DNA of 64,000 nucleotides from JAEUPI01 sp963814435 (lineage in GTDB: Bacteria; Pseudomonadota; Gammaproteobacteria; Burkholderiales; Burkholderiaceae_C), in contig CAWFCV010000033.1 of NCBI GenBank assembly GCA_963814435.1, positions 1 through 64,000 on the forward strand. Reading direction: 5' to 3'. The position numbers were made by a program, and so were the translations under genes. Below, in pieces: positions 27,750 to 36,414 of the stretch. The notes under the pieces were generated by a model. The model ran no database searches, had not been told where the DNA came from, and was given only the letters and a program-made list of their open reading frames with translations. Every line of letters starts with the position of its first letter. The stretch's first letter is position 1.

Positions 27750-29444
27750 TCAGGCTTTTGCCTTGACGTAACGGCCCGGCGCGGGCTCGATGGCCTTGTA
27801 CTGGCGATTGCCCGGCGACTTGGGCGCGGGAATCTGCTTGCCGGCGTGGCCGTTGAGCCAGCCGGACCAGTCGGTCCACCAGCTGCCGGGCTTTTCGCTG
27901 GCGCTGGCAAACCAGTCGTCGGCCTTGGCCGGCAACTTGTCGTTGACCCAGTAGTTGCGCTTGTTCTTGCTCGGCGGATTGATCACGCCGGCGATGTGGC
28001 CGGAGGCGCCGAGCACGAAGCGCGGCTTGCCCTTCATGACACGGGTCGATGCGTAGGCCGCCGTCCACGGCACGATATGGTCTTCGCGCGACGCGTAGAT
28101 GAACACCGGCGCCTCGATCCGGCCGAGATCGACCTTTTCGCCGCAGACGGTGAGCTGGTTGGGCTGCTTGAGCTCGTTCTGCAGATAGGTGTGGCGCAGG
28201 TACCAGCAGTACATGGGGCCGGGCAGGTTGGTGGCGTCGCCGTTCCAGTACAGCAGGTCGAACGGCGGCGGGGCTTCACCCTTGAGGTAGTTGCCCACCA
28301 CGTAGTTCCACACCAGGTCGTTCGGCCGCAGGAAGCTGAAGGTCGTGGCGAGTTCCTTGCCCTTCAGCAGGCCCGGGCCGCTGGGCGCCTGCTCGCCGAT
28401 GGTCATCTCGCGCAGCTGCACCGACGGCTCGTCGACGAAGACGTCCAGGATGCCGGTGCTCTCGAAGTCGAGCAGCGTGGTCAGCAGCGTCAGTGACGTG
28501 GCGGGCTGCTGGCCGCGCGCGGCCAGCACCGCCAGCGCGGTGGCGATGATCGTGCCGCCGACGCAGAAGCCCAGCATGTTGAAGCGCTGCTTGCCGGTGA
28601 TGCCCTGCACCACCTCGATCGCCCGGATCGGACCCTCCGCGATGTAGTCGTCCCAGGTCTTGTGGGCGAGCGACGCGTCGGGGTTGCGCCAGCTGATCAC
28701 GAAGACGCGGTGGCCCTGCTCGACCGTGTAGCGGATCAGCGAGTTCTCCGGCTGCAGGTCCATGATGTAGAACTTGTTGATGCACGGCGGCACGAACAGC
28801 ACCGGCAGCTCGTGCACCTTGGCCGTCAGCGGCTTGTATTCGATGAGCTGGAACAGCTCGTTCTCGAACACCACGCCGCCCTCGGTGGTGGCCACGTTGC
28901 GGCCGACCTCGAACACCGTGGTGTCGGTCTGCGACACGTGGCCTTGCTGCAGGTCGTTCCACAACTGCCGCAGGCCCAGCGTGATGCTCTCGCCCTTCGA
29001 ATCGAGCGCCTTGCGCTGCGCTTCGGGGTTCAACGCCATGAAATTGGCCGGGCTCATCGCGTCGATCCACTGCTGCACCGCGAAGCGCACGCGTTGGCGC
29101 GTCTTCTCGTCGCCTTCAACGGCGTCGGCCATCTGCATCAGCGTGCGCGCGTTCAGCAGGTACATCTGCGCGGTGTAGGCCGAGGCCGGGTTGGTCGCCC
29201 ACTCCTGCGCGGCGAAGCGCCGATCCGGCAGCGCGGGTGCGTCGGCGCCGTCGCCCTGCAGGCGCAGCAGCGTGTTGTTCCACAGGTCGGTGGCCTGCTT
29301 GAGGTAGTCGCCCTGCAGGCTGGTCAGCGATTGCATCGGCAGGTTGAGCCCGGACATCGACTTCCAGATGTCGCCCACCGCCGCGCCGAGTGCTCGCGCG
29401 CTTTCGGCCTTTTCCGATGAACGCGGATCGTCTTTCGCCTTCAA
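27750..29444 (-). CDS. phaC: Class I polyhydroxyalkanoate synthase
   Basis: PhaC polymerises (R)-3-hydroxyacyl-CoA into polyhydroxyalkanoate at the granule surface. The lipase-like box GFCVGG with the catalytic Cys is at about residues 292-297. YASREDHIVPW holds the catalytic Asp and GASGHIAGVINPPSKNKR the His. PPCINKFYIMDLQPENSLI is a strong class I mark. I prefer a TTG start at 29444 (564 residues), because a near-ideal ribosome site AAGGAGA (29452-29458) stands 7 nt before it. The ATG at 29480 lacks any such site. The gene leads phaC-phaA-phaB; no phaR or phasin is adjacent. Confidence 0.95.
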   Translation of the reverse strand: MKAKDDPRSSEKAESARALGAAVGDIWKSMSGLNLPMQSLTSLQGDYLKQATDLWNNTLLRLQGDGADAPALPDRRFAAQEWATNPASAYTAQMYLLNARTLMQMADAVEGDEKTRQRVRFAVQQWIDAMSPANFMALNPEAQRKALDSKGESITLGLRQLWNDLQQGHVSQTDTTVFEVGRNVATTEGGVVFENELFQLIEYKPLTAKVHELPVLFVPPCINKFYIMDLQPENSLIRYTVEQGHRVFVISWRNPDASLAHKTWDDYIAEGPIRAIEVVQGITGKQRFNMLGFCVGGTIIATALAVLAARGQQPATSLTLLTTLLDFESTGILDVFVDEPSVQLREMTIGEQAPSGPGLLKGKELATTFSFLRPNDLVWNYVVGNYLKGEAPPPFDLLYWNGDATNLPGPMYCWYLRHTYLQNELKQPNQLTVCGEKVDLGRIEAPVFIYASREDHIVPWTAAYASTRVMKGKPRFVLGASGHIAGVINPPSKNKRNYWVNDKLPAKADDWFASASEKPGSWWTDWSGWLNGHAGKQIPAPKSPGNRQYKAIEPAPGRYVKAKA

Positions 29445-29582
29445 TTGCCTGTCTCCTTGGCTGCTCGGCTCGACAACCATGCCGGCCGGGCGCTGTCTAT
29501 GATGAACCTCATTTGTACCCAGACAAGCTTACCGGAAATTGACCGACGTTCCGTTTAGCGGTGCCAATTCCCATGTTATGAA

Positions 29583-29861
29583 ATGATCATCGTCGCCGTC
29601 GCGTGGATCTTCGTGGTGGTGCTGGCCGCGCTGGTGGAGGCCAGCGCGCCGCAGGGCAGCGTGCTCGGTGCGCTGGCCACACTGCTGTTCTACGGCGCGA
29701 TCCCGCTGTCGATCGTGCTGTATGTGATGCACATGTCGGCGCGGCGGCGGCGGCAACGCCTCGAGCGCATGGCCGCGGGTCGCGCACTAGCGGCGGCGAA
29801 TCCAGACGGCGGCGGCCATGCGCCCGGTGGCGCCGTCGCGGCGGAACGAGAAGAACCGTGA
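29583..29861 (+). CDS. Small hypothetical membrane protein
   Basis: This 92-residue protein begins with a hydrophobic helix (IIVAVAWIFVVVLAALVEAS) and a second (LGALATLLFYGAIPLSIVLYVMHM), then a basic stretch ARRRRQRLERM and a polar tail. It starts about 100 bp from the divergent phaC, and its last 75 bases overlap the 3' end of pgeF on the other strand. The two-helix plus basic pattern is common in short proteobacterial proteins of unknown function. The reading frame is plausible but short. Confidence 0.65.
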   Translation: MIIVAVAWIFVVVLAALVEASAPQGSVLGALATLLFYGAIPLSIVLYVMHMSARRRRQRLERMAAGRALAAANPDGGGHAPGGAVAAEREEP

Positions 29862-30557
29862 CGCGTCCTCGACGGTGCACCAGCTGCCGCCACTGACCGA
29901 GCGCACGCCGCAGGCCTGCAGGCGGTCGCGCGCCAGGCCGGCCAGATCGGCGCGCCAGCGCGGCGAGCCATCCGGACGCGGCCGATAGACGAATCGCGGC
30001 CGATCGGCGGCCGCTGCATCCGCGCCGAACGCCGCCAGCACATCGGCGCCGACCTCGAACTCGCGCGGCCCGATGCAGGGTCCGAGCCAGACCGCGAGCT
30101 CAGCCGGTGCGCAACCGGTGGCCTCGCACAGCGTGCGTGCGGCCGCCTCGACCACGCCGGCGGCCAGGCCGCGCCAGCCGGCGTGTGCCGCGGCCACCGC
30201 GCGGCCCTCGGGTGCCGCGAGCAGCACCGGCAGGCAGTCGGCCACCTGCACCACACAGGCCACGCCGGGCTCGTCGGTCCACGCGGCATCGGCCACCGGC
30301 GACGGCGCATCGGGCTCAACGCAGCGTAGACGCACGACGTCGGCGCCATGTACCTGGCGCAGGTAAACCGGCTGCGCGCCGAGCGCGTCGGCGAGCCGCT
30401 CGCGATTGCGCTGCACGTCGGCGGGCGCGTCGCCGCAGGCGAGACCGAGATTCAGGCTGTCCCACGGCGCGGCGCTGACGCCGCCGCGCCGCGTGGTCAT
30501 CAGCGCACCGACACGCGCACTCGCGTTCCAGTCCGGGCGCAGCGCCTCACTCAGCAT
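29787..30557 (-). CDS. pgeF: Peptidoglycan editing factor / purine-nucleoside phosphorylase-like (laccase-domain) protein
   Basis: This 256-residue member of the YfiH/LACC1 family has the three metal-site motifs: His in YLRQVHGADVVRL, Cys in VVQVADCLPVLLAAP, and His in AVAAAHAGWRGLAAG. LGPCIGPREFEVGADV is a further hallmark. Family members cleave purine nucleosides, and in E. coli PgeF corrects wrong amino acids in peptidoglycan precursors. The start overlaps the end of maiA by 11 nt. The C-terminus (FFSFRRDGATGRMAAAVWI) is the usual one. Confidence 0.93.
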   Translation of the reverse strand: MLSEALRPDWNASARVGALMTTRRGGVSAAPWDSLNLGLACGDAPADVQRNRERLADALGAQPVYLRQVHGADVVRLRCVEPDAPSPVADAAWTDEPGVACVVQVADCLPVLLAAPEGRAVAAAHAGWRGLAAGVVEAAARTLCEATGCAPAELAVWLGPCIGPREFEVGADVLAAFGADAAAADRPRFVYRPRPDGSPRWRADLAGLARDRLQACGVRSVSGGSWCTVEDASRFFSFRRDGATGRMAAAVWIRRR

Positions 30558-31179
30558 CCGGACAGGCCGAGGGCTGCGTCTTGCCGAATGCGTCGAGCTG
30601 CATACAGGCGTCGAACACGCGCATCACCTGCGGCACGTGGTCGGTGCGACAGTCGAAACGGCGGGCATTGAAGATCTGCGGCACCAGGCAGCAATCGGCC
30701 AGCGTGGGCACATCGCCATGGCAGAAGCGCGCCGGCGCGGCGGTGAGCTGGCGCTCCACCGCCTCGAGGCCGGTCTCGACCCAGTGGCGGTACCAGCGAT
30801 TCTTGTCGTCCTCGCTGACCTTGAGGTCGCGCGTCAGGTAGCGCAGCACGCGCAGGTTGTTCAACGGGTGGATCTCGCAGGCGATGTCGAGCGCCATGGC
30901 ACGCACCCGGGCGCGCTGCACCGGATCTTTCGGCAGCAGCGGCGGCTTCGGGTGGGTCTCTTCGAGGTACTCGATGATGGCCAGCGATTGCGTCAGCGTG
31001 GCCTCGCCGTCGCGCAGCAGCGGCACCAGCCGCGCCGCCGACACCGCGGCATAGGACTCGTTGAACTGCTCGTTCCTGGGCAGGTGCACCGCCTTGTAGT
31101 CGTAGGCCAGGCCCTTGAGCGCGAGCGCGATGCGCACGCGGTACGACGCCGACGACCGGAAGTAGTTGTAGAGCTCCAT
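30547..31179 (-). CDS. maiA: Maleylacetoacetate isomerase (zeta-class GST)
   Basis: This 210-residue glutathione S-transferase fold protein starts MELYNYFRSSASYRVRIALA. The SSxSxRVRIAL motif is the zeta-class active site, and RLVPLLRDGEATLTQSLAII holds the glutathione-binding Ser. It isomerises maleylacetoacetate (or maleylpyruvate) to the fumaryl form in aromatic acid breakdown. The next gene upstream in the operon, an FAH-family hydrolase only 11 bp away, would catalyse the following step. The gene pair therefore suggests a gentisate or homogentisate branch; the choice between substrates cannot be made here. Confidence 0.93.
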   Translation of the reverse strand: MELYNYFRSSASYRVRIALALKGLAYDYKAVHLPRNEQFNESYAAVSAARLVPLLRDGEATLTQSLAIIEYLEETHPKPPLLPKDPVQRARVRAMALDIACEIHPLNNLRVLRYLTRDLKVSEDDKNRWYRHWVETGLEAVERQLTAAPARFCHGDVPTLADCCLVPQIFNARRFDCRTDHVPQVMRVFDACMQLDAFGKTQPSACPDAE

Positions 31180-31190
31180 CGCTGGCGCCT

Positions 31191-31883
31191 CTACCTGACG
31201 GCCACACGCAGCGTCCCGAGGCCGGCAATCGCGCCTTCCATCATGTCGCCACGCACCACCGCATTCACGCCGGCAGGCGTGCCGGAATAGATCAGGTCGC
31301 CGGGCTGCAGCGTCCAGAGCGCCGACAGGTGCTCGATGGTCTCGGCCACGTTCCAGATCAGGTCGGCCAGGTCGCCCTTCTGGCGCAACTCGCCGTTCAC
31401 CTTGAGCGTGATCGCGCCGCGCGTCAGCTCGCCGGTCTTGCCGATCGGGAGCAGCACGCCGATCGGCGCGCTCTGCTCGAAGGCCTTGCCGGTGCACCAC
31501 GGGCGGCCCTGTTTCTTGGCCTCGTTCTGCAGGTCGCGCCGCGTCATGTCCAGGCCCACCGCATAGCCCCAGATGTGGCCCACCGCATCGGCGGCCACGA
31601 TATCGCGCCCGCCCTTGCCGATGGCCACCACCAGCTCGATCTCGTGGTGCAGGCTCTTCGTCAGGCTGGGGTACTCGATCGTGCCGGTCTCGCCCTCGCG
31701 CACCGGCACCACGGCGTCGGCCGGCTTGGTGAAGAAGAACGGCGGCTCGCGGCCGGTGTGGCCCATCTCCTGCGCGTGCTCGACGTAGTTGCGACCGACG
31801 CAGTAGATGCGGTGCACCGGAAATTCGCGGCCATCTTGCGTCGGCACCACAGCCGGCGGGGCCGGATTGAAGACATATGTCAT
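31191..31883 (-). CDS. Fumarylacetoacetate hydrolase family protein
   Basis: The 230-residue product has RIYCVGRNYVEHAQEMG, then PPFFFTKPADAVVP, the metal-binding acidic region LHHEIELVVAIGKGGRDI, GYAVGLDMTRRDLQNEAKK and LIYSGTPAGVNAV. These are FAH/fumarylpyruvate hydrolase signatures (short, NagK/YcgM-like form). It would split fumarylpyruvate or fumarylacetoacetate made by the adjacent isomerase into fumarate and pyruvate or acetoacetate. I use the ATG at 31883; the open frame continues upstream to 31994 but without a ribosome site. It is divergent from the Nudix gene. Confidence 0.92.
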   Translation of the reverse strand: MTYVFNPAPPAVVPTQDGREFPVHRIYCVGRNYVEHAQEMGHTGREPPFFFTKPADAVVPVREGETGTIEYPSLTKSLHHEIELVVAIGKGGRDIVAADAVGHIWGYAVGLDMTRRDLQNEAKKQGRPWCTGKAFEQSAPIGVLLPIGKTGELTRGAITLKVNGELRQKGDLADLIWNVAETIEHLSALWTLQPGDLIYSGTPAGVNAVVRGDMMEGAIAGLGTLRVAVR

Positions 31884-31971
31884 GGTTGGCTCGATCCTGA
31901 AATCCGTTGGGCCTACCGATGATGCCACGTGCGCTGCCGGGCGTGACCCCCGCGCTACACTGCCCGCTGAC

Positions 31972-32517
31972 ATGTTGGAACCGCGACGCATCAAGCATTG
32001 CCGTGCGTGCGGTACGTTGGTGGATTATCGAGTTCCGGCCGACGACAACCGGGAGCGCGCGGTCTGCGGGGCCTGCGGCACGATCCACTACGAAAACCCA
32101 CTGAACGTCGTCGGGACGGTCCCGGTCTGGGGAGAACAGGTGCTGCTGTGTCGCCGCAACATCGAACCGCGCTACGGCCTGTGGACTCTGCCGGCCGGCT
32201 TTCTCGAGCTGGGCGAAACGATCGCGGCCGGCGCCGTGCGCGAAACCGTGGAGGAGGCCGGTGCGCGCATCGAACTGCAGGATTTGTTCACGTTGCTGAA
32301 CGTGGTGCGCGTCGGCCAGGTGCATTTCTTCTACCGCGCGCGCATGCTCGACACCACGCTGGATCCGGGGCCCGAGACGATCGAGGCACGCCTGTTCCGC
32401 GAGCACGAGGTGCCCTGGGATGAAATCGCGTTTCGAACCGTGCGCCAGACGCTGATTCACTTCTTCGATGACCGTCGCCGCGGTCAGTTCGAACTGCACT
32501 GCGCCGATATCGGATGA
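31972..32517 (+). CDS. Nudix hydrolase with N-terminal zinc ribbon
   Basis: This 181-residue protein opens with a zinc ribbon, CRACG (10-14) and CGACG (32-36), then a Nudix domain. The Nudix box is complete: GFLELGETIAAGAVRETVEE followed by AGA (residues 76-98), with the metal-binding REx2EE. NudC-like and ADP-ribose-type hydrolases share this arrangement; the substrate cannot be read from sequence. The stop overlaps the start of the ABC transporter gene (ATGA at 32514-32517). The gene is divergent from the FAH hydrolase. Confidence 0.92.
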   Translation: MLEPRRIKHCRACGTLVDYRVPADDNRERAVCGACGTIHYENPLNVVGTVPVWGEQVLLCRRNIEPRYGLWTLPAGFLELGETIAAGAVRETVEEAGARIELQDLFTLLNVVRVGQVHFFYRARMLDTTLDPGPETIEARLFREHEVPWDEIAFRTVRQTLIHFFDDRRRGQFELHCADIG

Positions 32518-34766
32518 CGATGGACACGGTCACCGCCAAGAACCTGCTGGAGCCGGCTGCCAGGCCCGCCGCGCCGCCGGCTCCAGCGTTGCAGCCGGCG
32601 GCCGCCGGGGCCGCCGCGCGTCTGCGCGAAGACCTGATCCACCCCGATCCGCTGCTCGACTGCCTGATCGCGATCTGCCGCCTGCACGGCGTGGGTGCGT
32701 CACGCGCGTCGCTGTCGGCCGGGCTGCCGCTGGTGGCCGGGCGCCTGACGCTGGAGCTCGCCGAGCGCGCGGCTGCGCGCGCGGGCATGTCGGCCCGCCT
32801 GCAGCGGTTGGCGCTGAAGGCGATCGACCCGGCCACGCTGCCGGCGGTGTTGATCCTGCAGGACAACCGCGCCTGCGTGCTGCAGTGCTGGAGCGCCGAC
32901 GGCAGCCAGGCCCAGGTGCTGCTGCCCGAGACGGCGCAAGGCTCGGTGAGCCTGTCGCGCGAGGAGCTCGCCTCGCGCTACACCGGCGTGGTGCTGTTCG
33001 TGCGCCCGCATTTCCGCTTCGACACGCGGGCGCCCGAGCGCCGCCCGGGGCGCGCCGGCCACTGGTTCTGGAGCGCGGTGCTGGCGCAGCGCTTCGTCTA
33101 CCGCGACGTGATGCTGGCCGCGCTGCTGGTGAACCTGTTCGCGCTGGCGCTGCCGCTGTTCTCGATGAACGTCTACGACCGGGTGGTGCCCAACCGCGCG
33201 GTCGAGACGCTGTGGGCGCTGTCCATCGGCATGGCCCTCGTGCTCGGCGCCGACCTGGCGCTGCGCAAACTGCGCAGCCGATTCGTCGACGAAGCCAGCG
33301 CGCGCATCGACGTCGAGTTGTCGTCACGGCTGATGGAGCGCGTGCTCGGTATGCGGCTGGAGAACCGGCCCGAGTCGGTGGGCTCGTTCGCGTCGAACCT
33401 GCGCGGCTTCGAGCAGGTGCGCGACTTCATCGCGTCGAGCACCGTCACGGCGCTGATCGACCTGCCGTTCGCCGCGTTGTTCCTGCTGGTCACGCTGTGG
33501 ATCTCGCCGTGGCTCGCGCTGCCCACGCTGCTGGTGTTCCTCGCCATCCTGGTGATGGGCACGATCGCGCAGCACCGCCTGCATGAGCTGGCGGAGACGA
33601 CCTACCGTGCGTCGGCACAGCGCAACGCGACGCTGATCGAAAGCCTCACCGGCATCGAGACCATCAAGACACAGGGTGCCGAGGGCGTGATCCAGGCCCG
33701 CTGGGAGCAGGTGAATGCGTTCCTCGCCCGCGTCAACGTGCGCATGCGCGGGCTGTCGTCGGGCGCGATGTACGGCGCCGGCACGCTGAGCCAGGTTGCC
33801 AGCCTGGCGGTGGTGATCGTCGGCGTGTACCTGATCGGCGAGCGCGAGCTCACGATGGGTGGCCTGATCGCCTGCAGCATGCTGGCTGGCCGCGCGCTGG
33901 CGCCGGCCGGGCAGATCGTCGGCCTGCTGATGCAATACCAGAGCGCGCGCACCGCGCTCGAATCGCTCGATGCGCTGATGGCCAAGCCGGTGGAGCGACC
34001 GACGCCCGAAGAGGGTGGCCAGCCGTTCATCCAGCGCCGCGAGTTCAAGGGCGAAATCGAATTCCGCGGCGTGCGCTTCAAGTATCCGGGCCGCGACGAT
34101 CTGGCGCTCGACGGCGTGAGCTTCCGCATCCAGCCCGGCGAGCGCGTCGCGCTCATCGGTCGCGTCGGTTCGGGCAAATCGACCATCCAGCGTCTGGCGT
34201 TGGGCCTGTACCAGGCCAGCGACGGCGCGGTACTGCTCGATGGCACCGACATCCGCCAGCTCGACCCGGCCGACGTGCGACGAAACCTGGGCTACGTGTC
34301 GCAGGACGTGCTGCTCTTCTATGGCTCGCTGCGCGACAACGTCACGCTCGGGCTGCCCTATGCCGACGACTCGGCCATCCTGGCCGCCGCCGAGACGGCG
34401 GGGCTGGCGGACTTCGTAAACCGCCACCCGCGCGGCTTCGACATGCCGGTGGGCGAGCGCGGCGAGTCGCTGTCGGGTGGCCAGCGCCAGTGCGTGGGCC
34501 TGGCGCGCGCGCTGCTGCACAACGCACCGATTTTGTTGCTCGATGAGCCGACCAGCGCGATGGACTTCTCCACCGAGGCGCACATCACCACCCGCATCTC
34601 GGCCTGGGCCCAGAACAAGACGGTGGTGCTGGTGACGCACCGCACCTCGCTGCTGTCGATGGTGAACCGCGTGATCGTGATCGACGGCGGCAAGGTGGTC
34701 GCCGACGGCCCGCGCGATCGCATCATGGAAGCGCTGCAGACCGGGCGCATCGCCAAAGCCGCATGA
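32514..34766 (+). CDS. lapB: Type I secretion ABC transporter, LapB-like
   Basis: This 750-residue inner-membrane exporter is built as a C39-like but cysteine-less N-terminal domain, six helices and an ATPase. The N-terminal part (LDCLIAICRLHGVGASRASL) binds cargo without cutting it. The helices begin around VMLAALLVNLFALALPLFSM, followed by NVYDRVVPN, a type I exporter hallmark. Walker A GRVGSGKST is at residues 549-557, the signature LSGGQRQ at 653-659, Walker B ILLLDE at 673-678 and the H-loop in VLVTHR. It is translationally coupled to the Nudix gene and to lapC downstream (4-nt overlap). It should export the giant adhesin encoded next. Confidence 0.95.
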   Translation: MTMDTVTAKNLLEPAARPAAPPAPALQPAAAGAAARLREDLIHPDPLLDCLIAICRLHGVGASRASLSAGLPLVAGRLTLELAERAAARAGMSARLQRLALKAIDPATLPAVLILQDNRACVLQCWSADGSQAQVLLPETAQGSVSLSREELASRYTGVVLFVRPHFRFDTRAPERRPGRAGHWFWSAVLAQRFVYRDVMLAALLVNLFALALPLFSMNVYDRVVPNRAVETLWALSIGMALVLGADLALRKLRSRFVDEASARIDVELSSRLMERVLGMRLENRPESVGSFASNLRGFEQVRDFIASSTVTALIDLPFAALFLLVTLWISPWLALPTLLVFLAILVMGTIAQHRLHELAETTYRASAQRNATLIESLTGIETIKTQGAEGVIQARWEQVNAFLARVNVRMRGLSSGAMYGAGTLSQVASLAVVIVGVYLIGERELTMGGLIACSMLAGRALAPAGQIVGLLMQYQSARTALESLDALMAKPVERPTPEEGGQPFIQRREFKGEIEFRGVRFKYPGRDDLALDGVSFRIQPGERVALIGRVGSGKSTIQRLALGLYQASDGAVLLDGTDIRQLDPADVRRNLGYVSQDVLLFYGSLRDNVTLGLPYADDSAILAAAETAGLADFVNRHPRGFDMPVGERGESLSGGQRQCVGLARALLHNAPILLLDEPTSAMDFSTEAHITTRISAWAQNKTVVLVTHRTSLLSMVNRVIVIDGGKVVADGPRDRIMEALQTGRIAKAA

Positions 34767-36211
34767 CGCCGAGCACGCCCAGCGCTGCCAAGCCGCCTGC
34801 CGCGTTCGTCGGCGCGGGGACGTTCGGCTGGCTCGAGGCGATTCGCGTGCGCCTGGAACCGCTGACGCAGCGCCTGCTCGGGCCCACGCTGAGCGAGGCC
34901 GACGCCGCCAGCAGCGGCGTGCGCAGTTTCGAACATGAGGCCGACGCACTGATCTCGCGCCAGCGCACACGCGGCGCGCAGACGCTGGTGCGCGCGGCCG
35001 CGCTGGCCGTGCTGGTGCTGCTGGTGTGGGCGGCGCTGGCCCCGGTGGACGAAGTCACGCGCGGCGAGGCGCGCGTGATCCCGTCCCGGCAATTGCAGGT
35101 GGTGCAATCGCTCGACGGCGGCGTGGTGGCCGAGATCCTGGTGCGCGAGGGCCAGCTGGTCGAGGCCGGCCAGCTGCTGCTGCGCATCGACGAAACCCGC
35201 GCCGGCGCCGGCGTGCGCGAAAGTGCCGCGCAGGGCTTCTCGCTGCGCGCGCGCGCCGCGCGGCTGCGCGCGCTGGCCGAAGGCACGCGTTTCGTGCCAC
35301 CCGCGGCGCGCGACGACGACGAACGCCGCGTATTGCTCGACGAGCGTCGCCTGTACGACTCGCGCCTGAGCGAGTTGTCGACGCAGCTGTCGATCAATCG
35401 CCAGCAGTTGGCGCAGCGACAGCAGGAACTGAACGAAATGCTGTCCAAGCGCTCGGCCGCCCAGCGCGGGCTCGAGCTGACGCAGCAAGAGCTGGCGCAG
35501 ACCCGCCCGCTGCTGGCCACCGGCGCGGTGTCGCAGGTGGACGTGCTGCGCCTGGAACGCGACGTGGTGCGCTTTCGCGGCGAATCCGAGCAGGCGACCG
35601 CGCAGATCGCGCGGGTCGAGGCATCGATCGGCGAGGCCCAGCGCAAGACCCAGGAGACCGAACTCGCCTTCCGCAACGATGCCAGCAAGGAACTGGGCGA
35701 AACCATGGGCAAGCTCAATGCGCTGAACGAAGGCGCGGTGGCGCTGGTCGACCGCGTCGACAAGGCGCAGGTCAAGTCGCCGGTGCGCGGCCGCGTGCAA
35801 CGGCTGCTCGCCAACACCGTGGGCGGCGTGGTGCAGCCGGGCAAGGACATCGTCGAGATCGTGCCGCTGGACGACACGCTGGTGCTCGAGGCGCGCGTGG
35901 CGCCCAAGGACATCGCCTTCATCACGCCGGGCCAGGCCGCGACGGTGAAGTTCACCGCGTACGATTTTTCGATCTACGGCGGGTTGGAGGCCAAGGTCGA
36001 GAACATCTCGCCCGACAGCGTGATCGACGAGCGCGGCAACGCCTACTACCTGGTGCGCGTGCGCACCGCCAAGGCCGGCTTCAGCGACAAGCTGCCGATC
36101 ATTCCGGGCATGACGGCCGACGTCGAAGTGCTCACCGGCCGCAAGTCGGTGCTGGCCTACCTGCTCAAGCCGGTGCTGAAGATGCATTCGCGAGCGTTGA
36201 GCGAGCGGTAA
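34763..36211 (+). CDS. lapC: HlyD-family membrane fusion protein, LapC-like
   Basis: This 482-residue periplasmic adaptor links the ABC exporter to the outer-membrane TolC-type channel. There is one membrane helix at residues 74-93 after a cytosolic N-terminus. Next is the lipoyl-like half VVQSLDGGVVAEILVREGQL, then long coiled-coil hairpins (RRLYDSRLSELSTQLSINRQ to about residue 330). The second half follows (KAQVKSPVRGRVQRLLANTV and LIIPGMTADVEV-type end, VLTGRKSVLAYLLKPVLKM). The last motif is the typical type I HlyD family ending. It overlaps lapB by 4 nt. Confidence 0.95.
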   Translation: MTPSTPSAAKPPAAFVGAGTFGWLEAIRVRLEPLTQRLLGPTLSEADAASSGVRSFEHEADALISRQRTRGAQTLVRAAALAVLVLLVWAALAPVDEVTRGEARVIPSRQLQVVQSLDGGVVAEILVREGQLVEAGQLLLRIDETRAGAGVRESAAQGFSLRARAARLRALAEGTRFVPPAARDDDERRVLLDERRLYDSRLSELSTQLSINRQQLAQRQQELNEMLSKRSAAQRGLELTQQELAQTRPLLATGAVSQVDVLRLERDVVRFRGESEQATAQIARVEASIGEAQRKTQETELAFRNDASKELGETMGKLNALNEGAVALVDRVDKAQVKSPVRGRVQRLLANTVGGVVQPGKDIVEIVPLDDTLVLEARVAPKDIAFITPGQAATVKFTAYDFSIYGGLEAKVENISPDSVIDERGNAYYLVRVRTAKAGFSDKLPIIPGMTADVEVLTGRKSVLAYLLKPVLKMHSRALSER

Positions 36212-36414
36212 TTCCGCACGGCCATCCGGCACGGCCAAATCGCACGGCCGCCGGGCCACGCACAGGCCCCACTGGGGTGCCGAAGCTGCCTTCTCCATCA
36301 CGCTGACACATTTGGTGACGGCCTTCACGCCGCCCTGTATGCAGCCGGCTAAGAGAAGGCCGATCTCAACTTATTCTCGCGGTCGATTGCGTCTGCGTGC
36401 GCAAAGGCCCAACC

